From an uncultured Rhodocyclaceae bacterium (GTDB lineage: Bacteria > Pseudomonadota > Gammaproteobacteria > Burkholderiales > Rhodocyclaceae): 64,000 nucleotides of DNA. The notes beneath the pieces were generated by a model. The model was given only the letters and a program-made list of their open reading frames with translations, was not told the origin of the DNA and did not search any database. A program made the translations under genes and the position numbers. The stretch lies in the NCBI GenBank assembly GCA_907163075.1, contig CAJQTY010000002.1, forward strand, positions 434,001 to 498,000, given 5' to 3'. Position 1 is the first letter of the stretch. The number at the start of each line of letters is the position of its first letter. This document shows positions 1 to 8,738 of this stretch, piece by piece.

Positions 1-538
1 CATTGGCGATCGTCGCATCCGCCCTGTTCTTCAAAAGCAACTTGATAACTTCGATGTGCCCGAAGCGAGCGGCAAAAAACAGCGCAGTTGAGCCATTTTC
101 GGTCTTCGCGTTGATCTCCGCGCCATGTTTCAACAGATAGTCGACGATCGCCAGATGGCCATTGTAGGCGGCGTAGGAAAGGGGCGGCCAGCCGTAGAAG
201 TTGACCTCGGCGCCCGCTTCAACAAGGCGCTGCACGTACGCGAGATTACCGATGTAGGCGGCGATGCTCAGCGCTGTTTCACCATTTCGGTTGCGGGTAT
301 TGATCCGCGCACGACGTTGCATCAGATAATCGACCAGCCTCGGAACGTCTCGCTGCACCGCCTGGATAAGCAGCGTATTGCCCGCCCGGTCTACCGAGTT
401 GACGTCCATCCCGCGTTTGATCAGGTCAATGGCCGCGGCTGAATCGCCACGGATCAGCGCCTCTTCCATGTCTTCAAAAGCACCGGCCGAGGAGAGTACC
501 GGGAGGAGTAGCGCAAACAGAAAAGCAAATAATTTCAT
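1..538 (-). CDS. Secreted ankyrin-repeat protein (3' end beyond window)
   Basis: The reading frame begins with ATG at 538, overlaps the tatD stop as ATGA, and runs off the left edge after about 179 residues. The first ~20 residues form a signal peptide (MKLFAFLFALLLP, then SSAGA), so the protein is exported. From about residue 25 onward at least four ankyrin repeats of ~33 residues are visible, with GETALSIAAYIGN, YGWPPLSYAAYNGH and GSTALFFAARFGH as the helix-turn signatures. Ankyrin repeats mediate protein-protein contact; no enzymatic domain is visible. It is the last visible gene of the mltG-tmk-holB-pilZ-tatD operon. The partner is unknown and the C-terminus is missing. Confidence 0.85.
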   Translation of the reverse strand, partial: MKLFAFLFALLLPVLSSAGAFEDMEEALIRGDSAAAIDLIKRGMDVNSVDRAGNTLLIQAVQRDVPRLVDYLMQRRARINTRNRNGETALSIAAYIGNLAYVQRLVEAGAEVNFYGWPPLSYAAYNGHLAIVDYLLKHGAEINAKTENGSTALFFAARFGHIEVIKLLLKNRADATIAN

Positions 539-1317
539 TGGGTCATTCTCGTTCTGGCTTGAGGGAAAAGGCGAAAAAAATTGTCAGTGGTCGCCGCCGC
601 GACCTCCTCGACGGAAATATCGCGCAAACGTGCGATCTCTTCGGCCACATACCTGACATAAGCCGGCTGGTTGAGTTTGCCGCGATAGGGCACGGGTGCC
701 AGGTATGGCGCATCGGTTTCGACGAGAAGGCGGTCAAGCGGGACGCGGCGCGCGACGTCCTTGATGACCAGGGCGTTCTTGAAGGTGACGATACCCGAGA
801 GTGAGATATGGAAACCCAGCGCCAGCGCCTGCTCGGCCACTTCCCAGGTCTCCGTGAAGCAATGCAGGATGCCACCAACCTGCCCTGCGCCCTCCTCGGC
901 CATCAGGCGCAGCGTATCGGCGGTCGCCTCGCGGTTATGGATGACCAGCGGCTTCCCGGCCTCGCGCGCGGCGCGGATATGGTTGCGGAAGCGTTGCCGC
1001 TGCCACTCCGGTTGATCCTTGTGCCAATAGTAATCCAACCCGGTTTCGCCGATGGCGACGACTTTCGGATGCCGGGCCAGGTTGACAAGTTCGGCGACCG
1101 TCGGTTCGCGCACATCGGTGGCCTCAGGATGGACGCCAACGGTAGCCAGCAACTGGGAATGAGCCTCGGCAAGCGCGAGAACGCGGGGAAAATCCTCCAG
1201 ATTGACACCGATGCAGACGGCGCTGCCGACATCATTTTTCTGCATCAGGTCGAGAAGTTGCGGCAGGTTTTCGGCGAGTTCCGGGAAATCGAGATGGCAG
1301 TGAGAATCGACAAGCAT
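535..1317 (-). CDS. tatD: TatD family metal-dependent DNase
   Basis: A 260-residue protein of the TatD/YcfH amidohydrolase-like family, cytosolic metal-dependent nucleases linked to 3'-5' DNA trimming and repair. The N-terminal metal motif is DSHCHLDF (HxH). ETGLDYYW carries the Glu ligand, VIHNREA and HCFTE carry His ligands, and ETDAPYLAPVPYRGK is the C-terminal Asp motif. The length matches the family (about 255-265). It lies downstream of holB and pilZ, the usual betaproteobacterial order, and its stop overlaps the start of the ankyrin gene, indicating translational coupling. It belongs to the YcfH branch; the exact substrate is not deducible. Confidence 0.93.
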   Translation of the reverse strand: MLVDSHCHLDFPELAENLPQLLDLMQKNDVGSAVCIGVNLEDFPRVLALAEAHSQLLATVGVHPEATDVREPTVAELVNLARHPKVVAIGETGLDYYWHKDQPEWQRQRFRNHIRAAREAGKPLVIHNREATADTLRLMAEEGAGQVGGILHCFTETWEVAEQALALGFHISLSGIVTFKNALVIKDVARRVPLDRLLVETDAPYLAPVPYRGKLNQPAYVRYVAEEIARLRDISVEEVAAATTDNFFRLFPQARTRMTQ

Positions 1318-1327
1318 CGGCTTGCCA

Positions 1328-1708
1328 TCACATGGTGTGGGTCGGACGCGTGGATTGCATCACACCGCCAAGCAGACCTTCAATCTTGCGCCTTGCCTCG
1401 ACGCCGCTTTCGTCGTTCTTGAAGTGCACGCCGATCCCTTGCGCCTTGCTGTTCTGAGCGCCGGCCGGAGTGATCCAGACCACGCTGCCGGCAATCGGCA
1501 GCTTGGCCGGGTCATCCATCAGCGAAAGCAGCATGAACACTTCGTCACCGATATTGTAAGCGCGCGTCGTCGGAATGAAGATGCCGCCATTACGCAATAA
1601 CGGCATGAACGCGGCGTACAGCGCCGACTTCGAGTTGATGTTCAGTGACAGCACGCTCGGGCGCGGAGTGACGACAGCGGCAGGTTTGGGACTGACTACT
1701 TCGGGCAT
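1328..1708 (-). CDS. pilZ: Type IV pilus PilZ-domain protein
   Basis: A 126-residue single-domain PilZ protein. The core (MPLLRNGGIFIPT, IGDEVFMLLSL, GSVVWITP, GIGVHF) matches the PilZ subfamily required for type IV pilus assembly, where PilZ contacts the PilB ATPase and FimX. The RxxxR and D/NxSxxG residues that bind c-di-GMP in YcgR-type PilZ domains are not apparent, as is typical of true PilZ. It sits between holB and tatD, the standard location of pilZ in beta- and gammaproteobacteria, 7 nt after the holB stop. Function is inferred from family and context; no other pilus gene lies in the window. Confidence 0.88.
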   Translation of the reverse strand: MPEVVSPKPAAVVTPRPSVLSLNINSKSALYAAFMPLLRNGGIFIPTTRAYNIGDEVFMLLSLMDDPAKLPIAGSVVWITPAGAQNSKAQGIGVHFKNDESGVEARRKIEGLLGGVMQSTRPTHTM

Positions 1709-1715
1709 ATCCGCC

Positions 1716-2747
1716 TCAGCAGGTTCGGAACAAGGCCGCGTAACTCAGAAAAAACTCTTCGAGAAACAGGCGGCTATTCAAGGGTTGTTCGCATTGCATT
1801 TTGTATTGTAGCGTTTTCCTGCTGAACGCCAACAAGATCGCGGTATCGGTTGTGCTCGCCTGGCGCTGCAGGAACTGCGCCTGTGCGAGGAAATAGCGCA
1901 CGGGAAGGCCCGCGCTGACCAGCGTCAGGTCGAAAAGCCACTTTTGTACCCATTCAATCAACCGTTTCAGCGGCGCCGGACGTTTCTCTGCCTTGACCAC
2001 GCGATCAAGTGCCGCTGCCGCGGCCAGCGGATCGAGCCGGCTACCGCGCGACATCTCGGCGACCAGAGCATCGAGCAGGATGCGCTCTTCATTACCCCCC
2101 AGTTCGACGGCGAGCAGCGGCGAACCGCCAGCCAGCGCCAGCCAGTGCGCGGCATCACCAACGTCCGCCTGCCGCAACCACTCCTCGGCTCGGCTACGGG
2201 CGGGTTGCGGAACGGGCAGTTGCTGACAGCGGCTACGGATCGTCGGCAACAATCGTTGCGGTTCACTTGTAACCAATATAAACAATGTATTTGCGATTGG
2301 TTCTTCGAGCGATTTAAGAAGTGAATTGGCGGTCGAACGATTCATGGCTTCGGCCGGATTGATCAAGATCACTCGTGCGCCATGGCGGTGCGTCCCAACA
2401 TGAAGGAAGTCATCCAGGGCGCGAACCTGGGCGATGGTGATCTGCTGACTCGGTTTCTTCTTGCTGCTGTTTTCGACAGCGTCACCTTCGTCTTCGGCCA
2501 GCGCATCCGGCTGCAGCAAACGGAAATCCGGGTGATTGCCCTGGGCCAGCCAGCCGCAGGCGACACAGGCGCCGCAGGCCTGGGAGTCCGCCGTCGCTTG
2601 CTCGCACAGCAGCGACTCGGCAAAAAGCCGGGCCAGCGCAAACTTTCCGATTCCGCGCTGGCCGGAAATGAGCAGGGCGTGCGGCAGTTGCGCGCGTCTC
2701 GCGCCAAGTTGCGCCCAGGCTTCGCTGTGCAGTTCTATTATGTTCAT
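1716..2747 (-). CDS. holB: DNA polymerase III delta' subunit
   Basis: A 343-residue clamp-loader subunit of the replicative polymerase. The AAA+ core shows the P-loop-like [15 protein letters not shown] near residue 30, followed by the four-cysteine zinc module (CEQ...CGACVACGW) typical of delta'. The sensor region is [10 protein letters not shown], and [10 protein letters not shown] follows. The C-terminal collar domain is complete. Its start overlaps the tmk stop (ATGA), and pilZ follows, giving the conserved tmk-holB-pilZ order. It works with DnaX and HolA to load the beta clamp at the replication fork. Confidence 0.93.
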   Translation of the reverse strand: MNIIELHSEAWAQLGARRAQLPHALLISGQRGIGKFALARLFAESLLCEQATADSQACGACVACGWLAQGNHPDFRLLQPDALAEDEGDAVENSSKKKPSQQITIAQVRALDDFLHVGTHRHGARVILINPAEAMNRSTANSLLKSLEEPIANTLFILVTSEPQRLLPTIRSRCQQLPVPQPARSRAEEWLRQADVGDAAHWLALAGGSPLLAVELGGNEERILLDALVAEMSRGSRLDPLAAAAALDRVVKAEKRPAPLKRLIEWVQKWLFDLTLVSAGLPVRYFLAQAQFLQRQASTTDTAILLAFSRKTLQYKMQCEQPLNSRLFLEEFFLSYAALFRTC

Positions 2748-3367
2748 AAACAGTTTGTTACCAGTGTTTCTTCAACTTGTTTCCTGATGTCTTCAAGCGG
2801 CTGATCGGCATTGATGACGCGAATTCGTTTGGGCGACTCAGCCGCCCGTTCAAGGTAGGCCAGCCGTACCCGCACGTGGAAATCGGCGCGCTCCTGCTCG
2901 AATCGATCAAGCTCGCGCCCTTGCGCCGCGATGCGCTCACCGGCGATCGCCGGAGGTAGATCAAACAGGAAGGTGAGGTCGGGTTGCAGATGTCCATGCA
3001 CCCACTGCTCAAGCGCGGCGAACTTTTGTTTGTCCAGCCCTCGCCCGCCGCCCTGATAGGCATAGGTGGCGTCGCTGAAGCGGTCGCAAACAATCCACTC
3101 GCCGCGCGCCAGCGCCGGTTCGATGACCTGCGCCAGGTGCTCGCGGCGCGCGGCAAACATCAGCATCGCCTCGGTCTCCAGATGCATGGACTGGTGCAAG
3201 AGCAATTCACGGAGTTTTTCGCCGAGCGGCGTACCGCCCGGCTCGCGTGTCGATACCACGTTCAGCCCGCGGCTTCGGATCAGATCGGCGACAGCAGCGA
3301 TATGGCTGCTTTTTCCGGCGCCATCGATGCCCTCGAAGGTGATGAATTTTCCCCTGCTCTGGTTCAA
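2744..3367 (-). CDS. tmk: Thymidylate kinase
   Basis: A 207-residue dTMP kinase, converting dTMP to dTDP with ATP in the cytosol for DNA synthesis. The P-loop is [11 protein letters not shown] at residues 11-21. The DRF motif ([18 protein letters not shown]) contacts the substrate, and the lid is present near residues 145-160. The length is standard (about 205-213). Both ends overlap neighbours by 4 nt (mltG upstream, holB downstream), so mltG-tmk-holB is translationally coupled. Confidence 0.95.
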   Translation of the reverse strand: MNQSRGKFITFEGIDGAGKSSHIAAVADLIRSRGLNVVSTREPGGTPLGEKLRELLLHQSMHLETEAMLMFAARREHLAQVIEPALARGEWIVCDRFSDATYAYQGGGRGLDKQKFAALEQWVHGHLQPDLTFLFDLPPAIAGERIAAQGRELDRFEQERADFHVRVRLAYLERAAESPKRIRVINADQPLEDIRKQVEETLVTNCL

Positions 3368-4365
3368 CGCTTGATACCTTTCTGATAGCGATTTACGGCC
3401 TCATTGTGCTCGTCAAGCGTCTCCGAAAACTGGCTGCTGCCATCGCCACGTGCGACAAAATACACGGCCTGGCTTGCCGCCGGGCGCAATGCCGCCTGCA
3501 GCGAAGCGATGCCCGGCATGGCAATTGGCGTTGGCGGCAAGCCGGCCCGCGTGTAGGTATTGTAAGGCGTGTCCGCCAGCAGATCGCGCTTGCGCAGGTT
3601 GCCGTCGAATTTCTCGCCGAGTCCGTAGATCACGGTCGGATCGGTCTGCAACAGCATGCCCTGACGCAGACGGTTGACGAAAACAGCCGCCACCAGCGGC
3701 CGGTCCTGATCGCGGCCGGTTTCCTTCTCGACTATCGAGGCCATGATCAGTGCCTGGTAGGGATCGGCGTAGGGCAGCCCGCTGGCCCTGCCCTCCCACT
3801 CGCGGGCCAAATGGCGCTGCATCGTCCGGTAAGCCCGGGCCAGGACGTCGACGTCGCTGCCTTGCCTGGCGAAAAGATAAGTGTCGGGAAAGAACAGTCC
3901 CTCGGCAGCACCTTGCGTGGCGCCGATGCGGCGCATGATTTCGGAATCGCTCAAGCCTTTGCTGTCGTGGCGAAGATCGGGATGCGCATCCAGGCGCTCA
4001 CGCATCTGGCGGAAAGTCCAGCCTTCGATGAAGACGATCTCGGCCTGCGTTACGTCGCCGCGCGTCAGCTTTTTCAGCAGCTCAAGCGGCGTGACGCCAC
4101 GGCTGATCTCGTAACTGCCGGCCTTGATCGACCCTTCGACACGCAGCAGCTTGCCGAGAACGATGAGCACCCAGGGATCGAGCGTCACGCCGGCGCCGGC
4201 AATTTCGCTCGCCGCGGCGCGCATGCCGTAGCCGGGGGAAATGTCGAATTCAATTTGTTCGTCCTTCAGGGTCAGCGGTGACGAAACGAACCAGTAGAAT
4301 CCACCCGCCAGGACAACAATCAGAAGCAGGCCAACAAGGATCAGTCTGGTCAGGAATTTAGGCAT
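3364..4365 (-). CDS. mltG: Endolytic murein transglycosylase MltG
   Basis: A 333-residue YceG/MltG protein. One N-terminal membrane anchor (residues about 6-27, [20 protein letters not shown]) places the catalytic domain in the periplasm. LysM-like strands precede the YceG domain, which carries the catalytic Glu region [11 protein letters not shown] and the following [21 protein letters not shown] signature. The enzyme cleaves nascent glycan strands and is thought to terminate peptidoglycan elongation. It is the first gene of the minus-strand operon, so the operon promoter should lie in the 222-bp gap shared with divergent ygfZ. Confidence 0.95.
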   Translation of the reverse strand: MPKFLTRLILVGLLLIVVLAGGFYWFVSSPLTLKDEQIEFDISPGYGMRAAASEIAGAGVTLDPWVLIVLGKLLRVEGSIKAGSYEISRGVTPLELLKKLTRGDVTQAEIVFIEGWTFRQMRERLDAHPDLRHDSKGLSDSEIMRRIGATQGAAEGLFFPDTYLFARQGSDVDVLARAYRTMQRHLAREWEGRASGLPYADPYQALIMASIVEKETGRDQDRPLVAAVFVNRLRQGMLLQTDPTVIYGLGEKFDGNLRKRDLLADTPYNTYTRAGLPPTPIAMPGIASLQAALRPAASQAVYFVARGDGSSQFSETLDEHNEAVNRYQKGIKR

Positions 4366-4587
4366 CGATCCGACACGGCCAGCACGCCGCAGCTAGGGGT
4401 TGGGGATTGGAGCCGTGGTGCGGTAGCGCGGCTCGGAGTCGCTATATAATAGCTGAAACCCGCATCAATGAACCGATGCGCCGCGTCCGGGTCGAAGCTC
4501 GGCAAGCATCGAATCCCTTTGTACCAGGCTTGCCTGCTATGAATTACATAATCCCTCCCTGAAAAATCTGACGGATAAAAAACGACG

Positions 4588-5604
4588 ATGAATCCCAGTT
4601 GGCAAGAATTTCTTGGCGCATCCGGCGCCCGTATCGAGAACGGAACGGTCGCGGATTTTGGCGACCTCGGTTCGGAGCTTGCCGCCGCGCGTGATGCCAC
4701 GGTTATTTCGCCGCTCGTTCATCTCGGTCTGATCGAATGCGCCGGAGACGATGCCAGGACATTCCTCCACAACCAGTTGACCAGCGACATCAACCATCTG
4801 CAGCCCGGTTCCGCCCAGCATTCCGCCTGGTGCTCGGCCAAGGGGCGGATGCTGGCAAGCTTCCTCCTGTACCGCCAGGGAACGGACTTTTGGGCGTTGT
4901 TGTCCGCCGACCTGCTGGCGGCCATCGCGAAACGCCTGCAAATGTTTGTACTACGCTCCAAGGTCAGGATTTCCGACCTTTCCGGCAATCACGAATTCAT
5001 CGGCTTGTCCGGACCGCAGTCGGAGCCCACCTTGCGCGGCGCCGGCTTGCCGGTACCGGCCAGACCGATGGAAACGGCGGACTTTGCCGGCGCCACGGTC
5101 ATTCGCCTCGAAGCCTCGCGCTTCGTCATCGTCGTCACCGGCGAAGCGGCGGCGGAACTGTGGCGGAAGCTCGCTCTGAACGCCCGTCCGGCGGGAACGC
5201 CTGCCTGGCAGTGGCTTGATATACAGGCTGGAATTCCGCGGGTTACCGAGGCGACAAAAGAGGCGTTTGTCCCGCAAATGGTCAACTTCGACAAGCTGGG
5301 CGGAGTCAGCTTCCACAAGGGGTGCTACCCCGGCCAGGAAATTGTGGCGCGGACCCAATATCTCGGCAAGGTCAAGCGTCATCTGTACCACATCCACGCC
5401 GGTAACCCGATTCTTGCCGGCACGTCGATCTACGCACCGGACAGCCCCGAGCACCCGTGCGGCGTGGTGGCCAACGCCGCACCATCACCCGCCGGCGGTC
5501 ATGATGCGCTGGCGGTCGTTCAGGAAAACTTTGCCGGAGCCGCCCAGCTTGGGCTCGGCGCACCGGGTGGCCAGGGTTTCACGATCAAACCGGTGGTCGT
5601 CTAG
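4588..5604 (+). CDS. ygfZ: Folate-binding protein YgfZ (Fe-S/tRNA modification factor)
   Basis: A 338-residue homologue of YgfZ/Iba57, a tetrahydrofolate-dependent factor that supports certain iron-sulfur enzymes, including the tRNA methylthiotransferase MiaB. The signature KGCYPGQEIVART near residue 235 contains the conserved cysteine. The GcvT-like fold is recognisable throughout (TSDINHLQPG, SGPQSEPTL, WQWLDIQAGIPRV). It is transcribed divergently from mltG; a TATAAT-like hexamer at 4445-4450 could serve it, but no good -35 is visible. The Shine-Dalgarno is weak. The NRDE gene follows after 35 nt in the same direction. Confidence 0.92.
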   Translation: MNPSWQEFLGASGARIENGTVADFGDLGSELAAARDATVISPLVHLGLIECAGDDARTFLHNQLTSDINHLQPGSAQHSAWCSAKGRMLASFLLYRQGTDFWALLSADLLAAIAKRLQMFVLRSKVRISDLSGNHEFIGLSGPQSEPTLRGAGLPVPARPMETADFAGATVIRLEASRFVIVVTGEAAAELWRKLALNARPAGTPAWQWLDIQAGIPRVTEATKEAFVPQMVNFDKLGGVSFHKGCYPGQEIVARTQYLGKVKRHLYHIHAGNPILAGTSIYAPDSPEHPCGVVANAAPSPAGGHDALAVVQENFAGAAQLGLGAPGGQGFTIKPVVV

Positions 5605-5639
5605 GGTCCCCAATCCAGTACGCATCCAGCACGTTTGCG

Positions 5640-6419
5640 ATGTGCCTGATTCTGCTCGCCTGGCAAACTCACCCGGATTACCCGCTGGTCGTCGCGGCCA
5701 ACCGGGACGAGTTTTTTGCCCGCGCCTCGGCGCCCGCCGGTTTCTGGAGCGAAGCCCCGGAGATACTTGCCGGACGCGATCTGCAAGGTGGCGGAACGTG
5801 GCTCGGCGTCACCCGCCGGCAGCGTTTTGCGGCACTGACCAATTTCCGTGAAGGAGGTCGGCAACCCGCCGACGCGCCTTCACGCGGCGCTCTGGTCGCC
5901 GATTTTCTTGCCGGCGACAGCGATCCGCAAGACTATCTTGAGGCAGTGTCGAGAAACGGCGCCGATTACAACGGCTTCAACCTGTTCGTCGGCGACGGTC
6001 GGCGGCTTGGCTATTACTCCAACCGCGAGGCCGGCCCGTGCTGGCTATCGCCGGGAATTTACGGGCTCTCCAACCACCTGCTCGATACGCCCTGGCCGAA
6101 ACTTTCAGCGGCCAAAGCGGCCTTTGTCCGGGCGCTCGAGCAGTTGCCAGCGTCGACATCATTCTTCGATCTGCTCGCCGATCAGGAAATCGTTGCCGAC
6201 ATGCACCTGCCCGAAACCGGCGTCCCGCTTGAATGGGAGCGCATCCTGTCAGCCGTTTTCGTCAGATCGCCGGATTACGGAACGCGCGCTTCAACCCTGC
6301 TGACGATGCACCGCAACGGCCGGGTAACGCTGGTTGAACGCAGTTTTGGCCGTGATGCCGCGCCGCTCGGCGAAGTCACCGAAACATTTCACTCCGCCGC
6401 AACTCAAGTCGGCGCGTAG
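5640..6419 (+). CDS. NRDE family (TANGO2-like) protein
   Basis: A 259-residue NRDE protein. It opens with MCLILLAWQ and has the defining Asn-Arg-Asp-Glu motif in VVAANRDEFF at residues ~20-28. GGTWLGVTRRQRFAALTNFRE and GLSNHLLDTPWPK are further family signatures. The N-terminal Cys at position 2 suggests an Ntn-hydrolase-like fold, though no reaction is established for bacterial members. Eukaryotic TANGO2 has been linked to lipid and haem handling. It probably shares a transcript with ygfZ and is followed by two stem-loops that likely end it. Confidence 0.88.
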   Translation: MCLILLAWQTHPDYPLVVAANRDEFFARASAPAGFWSEAPEILAGRDLQGGGTWLGVTRRQRFAALTNFREGGRQPADAPSRGALVADFLAGDSDPQDYLEAVSRNGADYNGFNLFVGDGRRLGYYSNREAGPCWLSPGIYGLSNHLLDTPWPKLSAAKAAFVRALEQLPASTSFFDLLADQEIVADMHLPETGVPLEWERILSAVFVRSPDYGTRASTLLTMHRNGRVTLVERSFGRDAAPLGEVTETFHSAATQVGA

Positions 6420-6426
6420 GCCGGCT

Positions 6427-6499
6427 GTCAACCGAACGCTCGACGACCTTCGGTTGACCATCGCGGCCTCGCCCAGGGTCAGGATTTCCTGACGCCCTG
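6427..6499 (+). terminator. Tandem stem-loops downstream of the NRDE gene
   Basis: Two inverted repeats lie back to back. GTCAACCG (6427-6434) pairs perfectly with CGGTTGAC (6451-6458). CAGGGTCAGG (6474-6483) pairs with CCTGACGCCCTG (6488-6499), with a 2-nt bulge and a 4-nt ATTT loop. Neither is followed by a clear T-run, so factor-independent termination is uncertain. The position just after the stop codon at 6419 fits a transcript end. The rest of 6500-6699, upstream of the symporter, shows no convincing promoter. Confidence 0.5.
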
Positions 6500-6699
6500 T
6501 GCGGAAAACCTTACCAATAAGGACTGTTTATTCCGACAGAAATACCTCTGCCGGCTGACTGACAAGGTGCGCGTGCATCCGCAGAATAGGACACGACTAG
6601 CGGGTAGTCCATTTGACCTACGTCTCGTCAAAGAGCGAAGTTTTCGATGTGGCGCCCCGCGAGGAGTTCATATTTCAAACATTAGCTTTGGAGGACAGC

Positions 6700-8001
6700 A
6701 TGCCAAAATTCCTGAAATCCCTATTCGGCCAGGTCGTTGCAGCTCTGGTTCTCGGCGTCGTCATCGGCTATGTCTGGCCGACTTTCGGCGTCAGTCTAAA
6801 ACCCCTGGGCGACGGCTTCATCAAACTGATCAAGATGATCATCCCGGTGCTGGTGTTCTGCGTCGTCGTGCACGGCATCGCCGGCGCCGGAGACCTCAAG
6901 CGTGTCGGGCGTGTCGGCGTCAAGGCGCTGATTTACTTCGAGCTGGTCACCACCGTCGCGCTGTTCCTCGGCCTGGCGCTGGCCTTCATCTTCCAGCCGG
7001 GTGTCGGCATGAACGTTGATGTCTCTACGCTTGACCCAAAGGCCATGGGCTCCTACGCGGAAAACGCCAGCAAACTCGCCGGTGGTGGGGCCGTCGAATT
7101 CCTGATGAAACTCATCCCCAACTCGGTTGTCGGCGCCTTCGCAACCGGCGATGTGCTGCAGGTTCTGCTGTTCGCCGTTCTCTTCGGTTGCGCGCTGGCC
7201 ATATTAGGGCCGCACGGCGCGCCGGTCGTTCAGATGGTCGACTCGGTATGCCATGTGCTGTTCAAGATCATGGGCATCATCATCAAGCTGGCACCGCTCG
7301 GCGTGCTGGGCGCAATCGCCTTCACCGTGTCCAAGTACGGCATCGGCTCGCTGAAACAGCTGGGCTACTTCGTGGTTCTGTATTACGTGTCGGTAGTCGT
7401 CTTTGTCGTGGGTATCCTCGGCCTGATCATGCGCATCGCCGGTTACTCGATCTTCAAGTTCCTGCGCTACATGCGTGAAGAACTGATGATCGTGTTTGCC
7501 ACCACGTCGAGCGACAGCGTACTGCCGCAGATCATGGCCAAACTCCGGCATCTCGGCATTCGCGATTCAACGGTCGGACTGGTCATCCCCACCGGCTATT
7601 CGTTCAATCTCGATGCATTTTCGATCTACATCACGCTGGCCGCCGTGTTCATTGCCCAGGCCACCAATACGACAGTGACGATGAGCGACCTGCTGACGAT
7701 CCTGGCCATCTCGCTGATCACCTCCAAGGGTGCCCACGGCGTTCCGGGCTCGGCGATCGTCGTTCTTGCCGCGACCCTGCAGGCGATCCCGGCGATCCCG
7801 GCGGTCGGCCTGGTGCTCGTGCTATCGACCGACTGGTTCATGGGCATTGCCCGTGCTCTGGGCAACCTGATCGGCAACTGCGTGGCCACCGTGGCGATCG
7901 CCGCCTGGGAAGGCGATATTGACAAGGCAAGGGCAACAAAGATTCTCGATGGCGAGACGCTTGCCCAGAAAGAAGCGGATTACGAGTTCGCGCCGAACTG
8001 A
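6700..8001 (+). CDS. Dicarboxylate/amino acid:cation symporter (DctA/GltP-like)
   Basis: A 433-residue DAACS-family symporter that imports C4-dicarboxylates or acidic amino acids with Na+ or H+ across the inner membrane. The start at 6700 follows a good GGAGG; an in-frame TTG at 6613 is less likely. Eight membrane helices plus two re-entrant hairpins are expected, carried by ATTSSDSVLPQIM (serine-rich HP1), PTGYSFNLDAFSIY (helix 7) and ITSKGAHGVPGSA (HP2). The length equals that of E. coli DctA (428). Substrate cannot be fixed from sequence. It converges with a two-component system whose kinase has a solute-binding sensor. Confidence 0.9.
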   Translation: MPKFLKSLFGQVVAALVLGVVIGYVWPTFGVSLKPLGDGFIKLIKMIIPVLVFCVVVHGIAGAGDLKRVGRVGVKALIYFELVTTVALFLGLALAFIFQPGVGMNVDVSTLDPKAMGSYAENASKLAGGGAVEFLMKLIPNSVVGAFATGDVLQVLLFAVLFGCALAILGPHGAPVVQMVDSVCHVLFKIMGIIIKLAPLGVLGAIAFTVSKYGIGSLKQLGYFVVLYYVSVVVFVVGILGLIMRIAGYSIFKFLRYMREELMIVFATTSSDSVLPQIMAKLRHLGIRDSTVGLVIPTGYSFNLDAFSIYITLAAVFIAQATNTTVTMSDLLTILAISLITSKGAHGVPGSAIVVLAATLQAIPAIPAVGLVLVLSTDWFMGIARALGNLIGNCVATVAIAAWEGDIDKARATKILDGETLAQKEADYEFAPN

Positions 8002-8019
8002 TCGAGCTGGAGCATCATT

Positions 8020-8053
8020 ACAGGCCAAGGGGCTGCACGCCCCCTTGGCCTGT
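8020..8053. terminator. Bidirectional terminator hairpin
   Basis: A perfect 13-bp inverted repeat: ACAGGCCAAGGGG (8020-8032) pairs with CCCCTTGGCCTGT (8041-8053) around an 8-nt loop. It lies between the convergent symporter and LuxR-type regulator genes. A short T-run follows on the plus side (8058-8061). It probably terminates both transcripts. Confidence 0.8.
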
Positions 8054-8093
8054 CGACTTTTCAATGCGGCAATCCGCGCTCGCATCCCATCGG

Positions 8094-8738
8094 CTAAAGG
8101 CCGGCAAAGCCGGCGTCATTGACATTGATCTCATGGCTGACGGCATACCTGACCAGATCAGCATTGCAGGTAAATCCCATTTTTTCCATCAGGCGCGCCT
8201 TGTGCGTTGAAACGGTCTTGTTGCTGATCGACAGCCGGGCCGCAATGTCATTGACGCCCAGGCCCCTGGCCAGAAGCGCGAAGACCTGCAATTCGCGCTC
8301 GGAAAGCGTTTCGTGGGAGGGCGCCGTGCTTTCGAAAACCATTGCTTCGGCCAGCGGCGGGTCCAGGTAGCGGCCGCCGCCGGCCACCTTGCGCACTGCG
8401 GCCAGCAGAACGTCGGGATTGTTGTCCTTGGTCAGGTAGCCGGCCGCCCCGGCGGCCAAGGCGCGGCGCGCGATCTGCGGCTCGTTGTGCATGGACAGGA
8501 TGAGGATGGGCGGATGGAAATCCAGGTTCAGGATACGGGTAATGAGTTCCGGACCCGAGACACCCGGCATGGTCATGTCGAGCAGGACGAGGTCAAAGCG
8601 ATCCCGGCGCAGGGCATCGAGAACCTGTATTCCATTAGCCGCCTCGGCCGCGACGACGATGTCCGAAGTCAGGGAAAATAGTTGCTTGAGACCCTCGCGT
8701 ACCAGCGCGTGGTCATCGCAGAGCAGGATTCGGATCAT
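8094..8738 (-). CDS. NarL/FixJ-type response regulator
   Basis: A 214-residue response regulator. The receiver spans residues 1-120, with acidic pair DD at 8-9, phospho-acceptor Asp in LVLLDMTMPGVSG and Lys in GYLTKDNN. The C-terminal LuxR helix-turn-helix is in LSERELQVFALLARGLGVNDIAARLSISNKTVSTHKARLMEKMG (given here as family signature, residues ~147-190). It is a DNA-binding transcription factor activated by phosphorylation. The start overlaps the stop of the upstream kinase by 4 nt, so the two form a cognate pair. Targets are unknown; the convergent symporter is a plausible one. Confidence 0.92.
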   Translation of the reverse strand: MIRILLCDDHALVREGLKQLFSLTSDIVVAAEAANGIQVLDALRRDRFDLVLLDMTMPGVSGPELITRILNLDFHPPILILSMHNEPQIARRALAAGAAGYLTKDNNPDVLLAAVRKVAGGGRYLDPPLAEAMVFESTAPSHETLSERELQVFALLARGLGVNDIAARLSISNKTVSTHKARLMEKMGFTCNADLVRYAVSHEINVNDAGFAGL